Part shown: positions 1-5,144 of the stretch, piece after piece
Position numbering within the stretch: position 1 is the first letter of the stretch
Layout of the letters: every line of letters begins with the position of its first letter
DNA from: Gp6-AA45 sp035652075
GTDB taxonomy: Bacteria > Acidobacteriota > Vicinamibacteria > Vicinamibacterales > CAVVIG01
Direction: 5' to 3'
Length of the DNA stretch: 8,632 bases
NCBI GenBank assembly: GCA_035652075.1
Contig: DASREL010000117.1
Location: 1 to 8,632 of the forward strand
Notes under the pieces: model-generated
Told to the model about the DNA's origin: nothing
Database searches by the model: none
What the model saw: only the letters and a program-made list of their open reading frames with translations
Position numbers and translations under genes: made by a program

Positions 1-224
1 CCATTGTTTTGGACCGCTCGTGACCTATATGAAACATGACGTCGACTGTTTTCGACGTACTCGTCACTCTATTCGCGCAATTCTGGATTACTCGCCGCGA
101 ATTGTCTCTTGCTTTGGGATTCGAACGGTCAGATGAGGACATCAAACTCTCCACGGGCGCGACTGACCCGCGAGCGGCCGATAGCCGGAGATCGACGTGT
201 TACAGGTGACGTTCGGAGGGCGAC
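1..224. other. Left-edge region without a confident gene; two inverted repeats
   Basis: No reading frame here could be assigned. A 57-codon frame runs on the plus strand from ATG 36 to TGA 207-209, but it has no visible ribosome site, no recognisable motif and more mixed third positions than the neighbouring genes. Two other plus frames enter from the left edge and stop at 37-39 and 134-136; either could be the tail of an upstream gene. Two perfect 7-bp inverted repeats are visible: ACGTCGA (39-45) with TCGACGT (52-58), and ATTCGCG (71-77) with CGCGAAT (96-102). Neither is followed by a T-run, so they could be operators or weak hairpins as easily as a terminator. The promoter of the following DUF3738 gene must lie here, but no convincing -35/-10 pair was found. 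Confidence 0.3.
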
Positions 225-1016
225 ATGAGCAGAGTCGTAGCGACCGCAGCCATCGCCGCCCAAGTGTTGGCGGCGCAATCGAGCCCGCAGTTTGTTCGGG
301 CGGTCGTGTCGCTCAACACATCGGCGGATCTCAACTCCTATCCGATTTCGATGCAGCCGCCGGGTCACTTCGTTGTGAAGAACTACCGATTGCGCACGTT
401 GATCGAGCACGCGTACAACATGCGACCGGCGCAACTTGTCGGCGGTCCTGAGTGGATCAACAACGAACGGTACGACATCGAAGCAGAGAGTGCGACGGCT
501 GCATCGCCAGAGGAAACGTGGTTGATGGTGCGTCATCTTCTCGCCGACAGGTTCAAGCTCACGTTGAACGTTGAGTCGCGCGTCCAGTCCGCATTCGCGC
601 TGGTCATGGCGCGGCCCGATCGCCAACCGGGTGACGGTCTGCGGCCGTCGACGTGCACGGGTCGCGACTCGGCGCCCGCGACGCCCCTGGGACCGAACGA
701 ACGTCAACCGCTCACGTGCGGTCGCCTGCAGTCGCGACCCGGACAGCTCGCGGGCCGTTGGGTGACGATGGCGGATCTCGCCGCTGGAGGTCTCAGCCCA
801 CTCATGCGTCGGCCCATCGAGGACCGCACCGGCTTAGCAGGGCACTTCGACTTCGACGTCACGTGGCCGACCGACGCAACGCCGGCTGGACCGATGGCGT
901 TGGGAATAGGCCCAGCGACCTTGGACGCGCTGGAAAAGCAGCTTGGCGTCAAGCTCGAGGAGCGGCAGATTACGGAAGATCGATACGTGATTGTCAGCGT
1001 CGAACAGCCAAAGTGA
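225..1016 (+). CDS. TIGR03435 / DUF3738 family secreted protein (copy 1)
   Basis: This 263-aa protein belongs to the TIGR03435 (DUF3738) family, whose biochemical role is unknown and which is strongly expanded in Acidobacteriota. Seen here: a short signal-like N-terminus (residues 1-17, hydrophobic, Ala-rich, probable cut near VLA-AQ); the family block GGPEWINNERYDIEA at 73-87; LLADRFKL at 105-112 followed by the strand SAFALVMAR (122-130); two cysteines at 144 and 165; GRWVTMADLA at 177-186; RPIEDRTGLAGHFDFDVTW at 196-214; and the C-terminal LEKQLGVKLE (236-245) with VIVSVEQP. The start is ATG 225, with GGAGGG at 215-220 four bases upstream. One oddity is that the FEVASIKP-like segment usual after the signal peptide is replaced by FVRAVVSLN (23-31). 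The product is probably exported to the periplasm or cell surface. A related copy lies at 1610-2383. The family call is secure; the function is not known. Confidence 0.88.
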   Translation: MSRVVATAAIAAQVLAAQSSPQFVRAVVSLNTSADLNSYPISMQPPGHFVVKNYRLRTLIEHAYNMRPAQLVGGPEWINNERYDIEAESATAASPEETWLMVRHLLADRFKLTLNVESRVQSAFALVMARPDRQPGDGLRPSTCTGRDSAPATPLGPNERQPLTCGRLQSRPGQLAGRWVTMADLAAGGLSPLMRRPIEDRTGLAGHFDFDVTWPTDATPAGPMALGIGPATLDALEKQLGVKLEERQITEDRYVIVSVEQPK

Positions 1017-1090
1017 AGATCAGTTGAATGTCCCGAACAGAGGGTTTCCGCATAACGAGTCGCCGCTCCATTACTGGCGGTAGTCGGACC

Positions 1091-1306
1091 TCAGAAGGGG
1101 AGATCCGACGGCGGAACCGGCTGCTTCGTCCAGCACGTGCCGTTGAAATAGATCAATGTCCCGCTGGATGTTCTCGAAACTTCACCCCTCACGCCTGGGT
1201 CTGTCGACACACAACGCGACTGTTGTACACGGAATGTCAGGAACGCGCCGACCGCCGCGAGGAGGACGGCGACAAGCACGATCCACCGTTTACGGTGCGA
1301 GGGCAT
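1091..1306 (-). CDS. Small single-pass membrane-anchored protein, 71 aa, unknown family
   Basis: I do not recognise the family. The 71-aa product has a basic start (MPSHRKRW), one strong hydrophobic helix at about residues 9-26 (IVLVAVLLAAVGAFLTFR), then a polar tail with Cys32, Cys58 and the aromatic/proline-rich ending YFNGTCWTKQPVPPSDLPF. A short tail kept outside the inner membrane, perhaps with a Cys32-Cys58 disulfide, is an inference. Support for a real gene: codons favour G or C at the third position on this strand, the protein architecture is sensible, and it is divergent from another plausible small gene. There is no Shine-Dalgarno sequence. A perfect TATAAT sits only ten bases before the ATG (minus strand, 1322-1317), suggesting a leaderless or nearly leaderless mRNA. 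It converges on the DUF3738 gene ending at 1016. A chance antisense frame is the alternative. Confidence 0.6.
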   Translation of the reverse strand: MPSHRKRWIVLVAVLLAAVGAFLTFRVQQSRCVSTDPGVRGEVSRTSSGTLIYFNGTCWTKQPVPPSDLPF

Positions 1307-1315
1307 ACGCGCGGG

Positions 1316-1322
1316 TATTATA
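1316..1322. promoter_or_regulatory. Shared symmetric -10 element of a divergent promoter
   Basis: The heptamer TATTATA reads as TATTAT on the plus strand (1316-1321) and TATAAT on the minus strand (1322-1317). It stands 11 bases before the plus-strand ATG at 1333 and 10 bases before the minus-strand ATG at 1306. Using the usual -10 to start-site distance, transcripts would begin about 3-5 bases before each ATG, consistent with the absence of Shine-Dalgarno sequences at both genes. No good -35 was seen on either side (minus-strand GTTTCG at 17-bp spacing is weak). Symmetric -10 elements driving transcription both ways are known in bacteria. The assignment is inferred from position and sequence only. 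Confidence 0.45.
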
Positions 1323-1332
1323 TTTCCGGCGC

Positions 1333-1515
1333 ATGCGCACGAAACTCACGACGTTCGTATTTTGGACGACCATGGCCGCGCTCGACATCGCATTGTGGCG
1401 GTCAACAGCGGCGCCCCTGAGGCATGTCGTTGACGGCGCACTATTGGTGATCGCGTTGTTCCTGGCGACGCTGAGCGGCGTCGGCATCGCCCGGCTGTGG
1501 TTGATCCGCCGCTGA
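1333..1515 (+). CDS. Small two-helix integral membrane protein, 60 aa, unknown family
   Basis: I do not recognise the family. The 60-aa product starts with basic residues (MRTK) and has two hydrophobic stretches, about residues 6-22 (TTFVFWTTMAALDIALW) and 35-56 (ending GVGIARLW), separated by a short loop with charged and polar residues (RSTAAPLRHVVD). It ends in LIRR, so the positive-inside rule would place both termini in the cytoplasm. ATG 1333 was chosen over an earlier in-frame ATG at 1156 because the upstream extension has no membrane-protein character and runs antisense through the minus-strand small gene. No Shine-Dalgarno is visible; a -10-like TATTAT lies 11 bases upstream. The ATG is embedded in a perfect 10-bp palindrome, GCGCATGCGC (1329-1338). 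It lies 94 bases upstream of the second DUF3738 gene and could be co-transcribed with it. Confidence 0.58.
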   Translation: MRTKLTTFVFWTTMAALDIALWRSTAAPLRHVVDGALLVIALFLATLSGVGIARLWLIRR

Positions 1516-1596
1516 CGCGATAGTCCTTCACAGAAAACGGGAACAACGCCCGGCCGCAGCAAGTACGCCGTCGTCTCAACGCTCGGAAGAATTTTC

Positions 1597-1602
1597 AGGA
1601 GG
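1597..1602 (+). promoter_or_regulatory. Strong ribosome binding site that fixes the GTG start at 1610
   Basis: A complete AGGAGG lies seven bases upstream of GTG 1610, the only start codon well placed for it. It supports the non-ATG start of the second DUF3738 gene. The remaining 1516-1609 spacer shows no other clear element. Confidence 0.8.
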
Positions 1603-1609
1603 GGTCGCC

Positions 1610-2383
1610 GTGAGACGCGCGAGTCTGGGTCCCTTCGGTATTTGGGTGAGTGTCCTGCTGGCCGGTGTTTCATCCGGCCTCCACGCGATGCAGACGCCGG
1701 CATCAGCCGGCGCACGCTTCGAGACGATCTCCATCAAGCTGAGCGAATCGCATGACGGCGGCGGTATGCGGACGATGCCGGATGGCACGTTCGTGATGAC
1801 GAACCAGCCGATCCGTTCGATCATTCTCGCGGGTTCGCCCGTGCCGGTTCGCGAAGCGAAGGGATTGCCTGATTGGGTCGATTCCGAGCGCTATGACATC
1901 ACGGCGAAACCTCCAGCGGGCTCGACACGGCAGCAACACGGCGAGAGGCTGCGCAATCTGCTCGTCGACCGTCTGAAGCTCGCCGGCCACGTCGAGGAGC
2001 AGGACGGCACGACGTACGCGTTGGTCGTCGCCTCGTCCGATGGTTCGCTCGGCCCACAGATGAAGCTGCGGACGACGGAGTGTCCGCCGTGCGGGGCGAG
2101 ATTCGGTCCGGGCGTCATCGAAGCGAACGGGATCACGATGGCGACGTTCGTCGGAAGCATCAGCGGGTTGGTCGGCGGACAGGTGATCGACAAGACCGGG
2201 CTCGAGGGGCGATACGACCTCACGATGCACTTTGCGTCACCGAGACCGATGCCGAACGCGAGCGCCGACGCGCCTGGATTCGTCGACGCGCTTCGATCGC
2301 AGCTTGGTCTCGCGGTGTATCCCGAAGCGAGCAAGGTGCAGGTCTTTGTCGTCGATCATCTCGAGCGGCCGGTGGTCGAATGA
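1610..2383 (+). CDS. TIGR03435 / DUF3738 family secreted protein (copy 2)
   Basis: This 257-aa protein is a second TIGR03435/DUF3738 member. In order: signal peptide at about 1-26 (basic MRRAS, hydrophobic GIWVSVLLAGV, cut near LHA-M); the family segment FETISIKLSE (37-46, close to the usual FEVASIKP); GTFVMTNQPIRSII (59-72), with Asn-X-Pro-[IL]-R as in relatives; GLPDWVDSERYDITAK (85-100); LRNLLVDRLKL (114-124); a close CPPC pair (Cys158, Cys161); NGITMATFVGSISG (173-186); VIDKTGLEGRYDLTM (192-206); FVDALRSQLGLAVYP (224-238) and VFVVDHLERP (245-254). It keeps the canonical family ends better than the copy at 225-1016. The CPPC spacing resembles a thioredoxin-type motif, but no thioredoxin fold is evident and the match is probably coincidental. 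The start GTG is supported by a full AGGAGG. The role is unknown; export is inferred. Confidence 0.9.
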   Translation: MRRASLGPFGIWVSVLLAGVSSGLHAMQTPASAGARFETISIKLSESHDGGGMRTMPDGTFVMTNQPIRSIILAGSPVPVREAKGLPDWVDSERYDITAKPPAGSTRQQHGERLRNLLVDRLKLAGHVEEQDGTTYALVVASSDGSLGPQMKLRTTECPPCGARFGPGVIEANGITMATFVGSISGLVGGQVIDKTGLEGRYDLTMHFASPRPMPNASADAPGFVDALRSQLGLAVYPEASKVQVFVVDHLERPVVE

Positions 2384-2424
2384 GCCTGCACATATCCAGG
2401 TTCTGCTTCCGGCAAAATCGTCGA

Positions 2425-2437
2425 ACCGTCTGACGGT
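2425..2437. promoter_or_regulatory. 13-bp perfect palindrome, candidate operator
   Basis: ACCGTC-T-GACGGT is a perfect 6-bp dyad around one central base. It lies in the 95-base gap between the second DUF3738 gene and the first beta-barrel gene, about 40 bases before the latter's start. There is no T-run, so a terminator is unlikely. The size suits a dimeric repressor or activator site, but no regulator gene is present in the window and one occurrence cannot establish this. Confidence 0.22.
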
Positions 2438-2478
2438 AGTGCAAGACCACGGCATCTTTCTGGCAAGCCACGCAGCTC

Positions 2479-3135
2479 GTGCAGTACAGGCATCGGTTGG
2501 TTCGCGTTGTCCTGACCGTGGGGCTGGCAGTTGTTGGAGGCACCCACCTCAAAGCACAAGACCGCCCGGTCGTGACCGTCGAGGGCGGTGCGCTCTGGTC
2601 GGCGCAGCGAAGCACCGATGTCGACACGGGCGAACCGAGCATTCCGCGGCCGGGTGTCGGTGGTACCGCTTTCGGAATCGTGGCAGCCGCTAGCGTTGGA
2701 TTCGGTCCGGTGGTCGACGGCGCGGTGGAACTGAGCCTCCCGGCGCGATTCGAATCGATACAAACGGCCGGCTATCAAGCGACGCAGTTTGTCAACGCTC
2801 ACCGCGACACTATCGTCTCGGCGCTGGTGCGGTTTCACCCAAAGCGGACGCCTAATCGACGCCTGGCGGTGGACGGCGTCGTCGGAGCCAGTTGGATTTG
2901 GGAAGACACGAACGTTCAACTGCCTGCAGGACGGACCACTCATGTCGCGCGGGGCACGGAAGGTCTCAGCGGTGGCGTGAACATCGACGTTCCGGTCGCA
3001 CCCCGCATCAGCATCGTTCCCGAGTTTCGACTCCATTTCGTGCCGCGCGAAACATCGGTGATCACGCCGAGTGGCCAGCTCGGGCTCGATTTCATCGTGT
3101 GGCGCGCAGCAGTGGCGGTGCGTGCATTCTTCTGA
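2479..3135 (+). CDS. Putative small outer-membrane beta-barrel protein (tandem copy 1)
   Basis: The 218-aa product has a signal peptide (1-27: basic MQYRHRLVR, hydrophobic VVLTVGLAVVGG, cut near LKA-QD). Alternating-residue strands with Gly/aromatic edges follow: VVTVEGGALW (31-40), GGTAFGIVAAASVGFG (61-76), GAVELSLPA (81-89), RDTIVSALVRFHP (109-121), LAVDGVVGASWIW (129-141), GLSGGVNIDV (162-171), RISIVPEFRLHFVP (176-189), and a final WRAAVAVRAFF ending in Phe, typical of barrels recognised by BAM. No catalytic motif is seen. It aligns by eye with the next gene, so the two look like a tandem duplication. The GTG at 2479 has no good ribosome site; TTG 2497 (with AGG at 2488-2490) would shorten the protein by six residues and leave the hydrophobic core intact. 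Barrel topology is inferred from pattern, not from a named family. Confidence 0.7.
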   Translation: MQYRHRLVRVVLTVGLAVVGGTHLKAQDRPVVTVEGGALWSAQRSTDVDTGEPSIPRPGVGGTAFGIVAAASVGFGPVVDGAVELSLPARFESIQTAGYQATQFVNAHRDTIVSALVRFHPKRTPNRRLAVDGVVGASWIWEDTNVQLPAGRTTHVARGTEGLSGGVNIDVPVAPRISIVPEFRLHFVPRETSVITPSGQLGLDFIVWRAAVAVRAFF

Positions 3136-3176
3136 TGCTTGTCTTTCCGCCGACGCTTTGCTGAGGATGCTTGAGC

Positions 3177-3773
3177 ATGTCTCTCTCGACACTGGCTGCG
3201 TTGATGCTCCTGGTTCTCCTTCCTGTAAGAGGTTACGGACAGGACCTAAGCGTGTTCGCGACAGGAACCGTTTCGGAACAGTTGTCCGACGATACCTACG
3301 TCGGACCACAGGGGCCATATCTCGACAAGCCTCTCGCTGGAACGGCTATCGGAATCAATGCAGGCCTGTCGGCCGTCGCTGCAAATGGAGTGGCGGTATC
3401 CGTTGAATTCAGCACCGCTGATCTTCAAGTTGAACAGAGCGGCCGCCTGGTTGGAGGCCGATCGACTGGCGAGTTGCGCGACACGCTTATTTCAGGTCTG
3501 ATCGGCGCTCGTGTACGGCTGGCATCGATGTCTGTCACCCCGCTCCTTGGCGTGACAGCAGACGTCGGCGGAGCCACACGGGGCAATCTCACGAGCGACG
3601 TTGGTACATTTGGCGTCACCGGAGGCGTTGACTTCTCGCCGTCATCGTCTGCGCACGTATCATTCGTGGCCACGGCTCGTTATACATATGTGTTCCGCCC
3701 CGTATCGGCAGCTTACGCGGGGATAGGTCCCTCAATCGTCCGCTTCGGTGCAGGAATTCGAGTGCGGCTTTGA
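3177..3773 (+). CDS. Putative small outer-membrane beta-barrel protein (tandem copy 2)
   Basis: The 198-aa product has a signal peptide (1-21, core LAALMLLVLLPV, cut near GYG-QD) followed by strand-like segments. Several match the upstream gene: AGTAIGINAGLSAVA (54-68), GVAVSVEFSTA (71-81), RDTLISGLIGARV (101-113, against RDTIVSALVRFHP upstream), SVTPLLGVTADVGG (119-132), FGVTGGVDFSP (145-155), HVSFVATARYTYVF (160-173) and a final strand SIVRFGAGIRVRL. The last residue is Leu rather than the Phe usual for barrels. ATG 3177 is chosen because GAGGA at 3163-3167 is nine bases upstream; a TTG at 3171 would be too close to it. The gap from the upstream stop is 41 bases, so co-transcription is likely. 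Codon use is less GC-rich than in the operon to the right. A cell-surface structural or pore role is inferred; the substrate is unknown. Confidence 0.7.
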   Translation: MSLSTLAALMLLVLLPVRGYGQDLSVFATGTVSEQLSDDTYVGPQGPYLDKPLAGTAIGINAGLSAVAANGVAVSVEFSTADLQVEQSGRLVGGRSTGELRDTLISGLIGARVRLASMSVTPLLGVTADVGGATRGNLTSDVGTFGVTGGVDFSPSSSAHVSFVATARYTYVFRPVSAAYAGIGPSIVRFGAGIRVRL

Positions 3774-3796
3774 CGACGTTCACTCGACTGATTCGG

Positions 3797-3836
3797 CACT
3801 GCATTGGCACGACCGTGCCACCGCATCGCGGCAGTG
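3797..3836 (+). terminator. Nested inverted repeat after the second barrel gene
   Basis: An outer stem CACTGC (3797-3802) with GCAGTG (3831-3836) encloses an inner stem TGGCAC (3805-3810) with GTGCCA (3815-3820) and a four-base GACC loop. It starts 23 bases after the stop of the second barrel gene. There is no following T-run, so it is not a classical intrinsic terminator; it might stabilise the mRNA 3' end or attenuate transcription. Its right arm overlaps the possible GTG start (3834) of the degenerate third barrel gene. Confidence 0.25.
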
Positions 3837-4127
3837 TACAGGTCAGCTGTTGTCGTCGTGATCGCGACATTGTGGCTGTGCGGCTGCAACGGCACAGAGC
3901 CAATACTTCGCACAATTGGGTGTTACCAGTTATTCAGCCGGGGAGGGGGATGACACGAAGGCCGGCCCGGAGTTCGGCGGCGGCATCGAGTACTTCGTGA
4001 GCCCGCGCGCCACGGTCACCGCCGAGTTTCTCTTTCACAAGGTCGACGGCTTTTCGTCGATCCGCGAGGAACATTCGGTGACGGCTCCTTCTGGTCATTC
4101 TCGATCGGAGCCAAGAAGTACTTCTAA
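3834..4127 (+). pseudogene. Remnant of a third outer-membrane beta-barrel gene with two frame changes
   Basis: Three pieces of one barrel protein are readable in order but not in one frame. From GTG 3834 the first frame gives a signal-peptide start (VYRSAVVVVIATLWLC). Around 3879-3883 the signal-peptide end and body continue one base over: AAATAQSQYFAQLGV, then GPEFGGGIEYFVSPRATVTA and EFLFHKVDGFSSI. Near 4060-4076 the sequence must return to the first frame to give FGDGSFWSFSIGAKKYF and stop TAA at 4125-4127, a textbook final barrel strand ending in Phe. The two shifts compensate, so one inserted and one lost base would explain them. Even when repaired, the product is about 97 aa, half the size of its neighbours; a front part of the barrel is missing. 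Real decay or sequence errors in a short gene are both possible. The FGGGIEYFVSPRATVTAEF part resembles VTGGVDFSPSSSAHVSF of the gene at 3177. Confidence 0.55.
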
Positions 4128-4139
4128 GCACGATGGTCG

Positions 4140-4164
4140 GTGCCGCCTCGGCAGACACTTTTTT
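4140..4164 (+). terminator. Candidate intrinsic terminator before the efflux operon
   Basis: The stem TGCCG (4141-4145) / CGGCA (4149-4153) has a CCT loop and is followed, after GACAC, by six T residues (4159-4164). An alternative fold pairs GTGCCG (4140-4145) with CGG and the CAC at 4156-4158, bringing the T-run directly against the stem. The site separates the beta-barrel block from the adaptor operon and would shield the operon from read-through. The short stem keeps confidence moderate. Confidence 0.4.
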
Positions 4165-4200
4165 GCCAGGAACACCATCCATCCGGTCCGATTCGGCGTC

Positions 4201-4206
4201 TATCAT
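4201..4206 (+). promoter_or_regulatory. Candidate -10 of the adaptor operon
   Basis: TATCAT, five of six matches to TATAAT, lies five bases before ATG 4212. No Shine-Dalgarno sequence precedes this ATG, so a leaderless transcript starting at or near the A of the ATG would fit. No convincing -35 was found at the right spacing; TTGCCA at 4163-4168 is too far upstream. The downstream operon genes, by contrast, do carry Shine-Dalgarno-like GGAG sequences. Confidence 0.3.
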
Positions 4207-4211
4207 TCAGC

Positions 4212-5144
4212 ATGATCCACGCGATCGCCCTTGCGGCCACGCTCCTCCGGCTCACCGGAGCGGTTGAGCCGGTTCGGAGCCACCCCGTCATCGTCCCGCG
4301 CCTGACGGGCGGCGGCAACGGATCGCTCGTCATCGTCCACCTCGTCAAGCCCGGCACCCAGGTCAAGAAAGGGGACCTGCTGATCGAATTCGATCGGCAG
4401 GCGCAGTTGAAGACCGCGAACGACCGGCAGGCGGAGTATCGCGATTTGGTCGCGCAGATTGCGAGAAAACGGGGCGAGCAGGTGACGGCGCGCGCGAAAG
4501 ACGAGGCGGAACTCGAGATGGCCGAGAATGCCGTCAAGACCGCCGAACTCGAGGTGCAGAAGAACGAGATCGTTCCCCCGATCACCGCCGAGCAGAATCG
4601 GCTGACGCTCGACGAGACGCGCGCGAAGCTCGCGCAGCTGCGCAAGACGTTCGACCTGAAACGCAAGGCCGACGCCGCGGACGTGCGGTCGCTCGAGATC
4701 CAGCGCGACCGCGCGATGAACGCGTGGAAGCATGCCGAGAGCAACGCCGATAAGATGCGCGTCGTGTCGCCCATCGACGGCATGGTCGTCCTGAAGTCCA
4801 CCTGGAAGAACGGGACGATGGGCGAAGTGCAGGAGGGCGAGGAAGTCCGCTCGGGCCTCGGCATCATGGACGTGATCGACGCGTCGGCCATGCGCGTGCG
4901 CGCGCGCATCAATCAGGCCGACATGACGCGGCTGCGCCTCGGCGAGTCGGCGCGCATCACGCTCGACTCGTATCCGTCGCGTGTCTTCACCGGCACACTC
5001 GAGCAGCTGTCGCAGATCGGATCGATCAGCACGCTCTCGAACCGCGTGCGCACTTTTCTCGCGGTGTTCTCGATCGCCGAATCGGATCCGCACCTGATGC
5101 CGGATCTCGCCGCGGCGATCGACGTCGGCGAGGAGCAGCAGTGA
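4212..5144 (+). CDS. HlyD/MacA-type periplasmic adaptor, short form (adaptor 1 of 3)
   Basis: This 310-aa membrane-fusion (adaptor) protein should bridge an inner-membrane transporter to an outer-membrane channel. In order: weak signal or anchor 1-18 (MIHAIALAATLLRLTGAV, no Lys/Arg before the hydrophobic core); first lipoyl-like half at about 24-61 (HPVIVPRLTGGGNGSLV, then VKPGTQVKKGDLLIEFD); a long Ala/Glu/Lys/Arg-rich coiled-coil hairpin (62-180) with a turn near NEIVPPITAEQNRL; second lipoyl half from VVSPIDGMVVL (184-194); and a beta-barrel domain (about 225-290; VRARINQADMTRLRLGESAR, GTLEQLSQIGSIS). It stops after LAVFSIAESDPHLMPDLAAA, where the following two adaptors continue into a membrane-proximal domain. 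ATG 4212 is preferred over a GTG at 4140, whose extension lies in the terminator and looks non-coding. The stop overlaps the next GTG (GTGA, 5141-5144), implying translational coupling. The transported substrate cannot be told. Confidence 0.87.
   Translation: MIHAIALAATLLRLTGAVEPVRSHPVIVPRLTGGGNGSLVIVHLVKPGTQVKKGDLLIEFDRQAQLKTANDRQAEYRDLVAQIARKRGEQVTARAKDEAELEMAENAVKTAELEVQKNEIVPPITAEQNRLTLDETRAKLAQLRKTFDLKRKADAADVRSLEIQRDRAMNAWKHAESNADKMRVVSPIDGMVVLKSTWKNGTMGEVQEGEEVRSGLGIMDVIDASAMRVRARINQADMTRLRLGESARITLDSYPSRVFTGTLEQLSQIGSISTLSNRVRTFLAVFSIAESDPHLMPDLAAAIDVGEEQQ

Noticed and set aside
36..209. 57-codon plus-strand frame ending just before the first DUF3738 gene.
   Set aside because: No ribosome site, no recognisable motif or membrane pattern and mixed codon use; not enough to call a gene, so it is only described in the left-edge region.
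2460..2495. A CxxCxxCxxC-like run on the minus strand (CLYCTSCVACQKD), resembling an Fe-S or zinc motif.
   Set aside because: The frame runs antisense into the first barrel gene and has no other conserved context; most likely a chance motif.
2479..3773. Possible porin or transporter identity for the two barrel proteins.
   Set aside because: Only generic barrel features are visible; no family-specific motif supports a named porin or TonB-dependent receptor (no plug domain, too short).
4140..4211. Upstream start (GTG 4140) for adaptor 1.
   Set aside because: The extra 24 residues lie across the hairpin and T-run and would place a non-membrane stretch before the signal-like segment.
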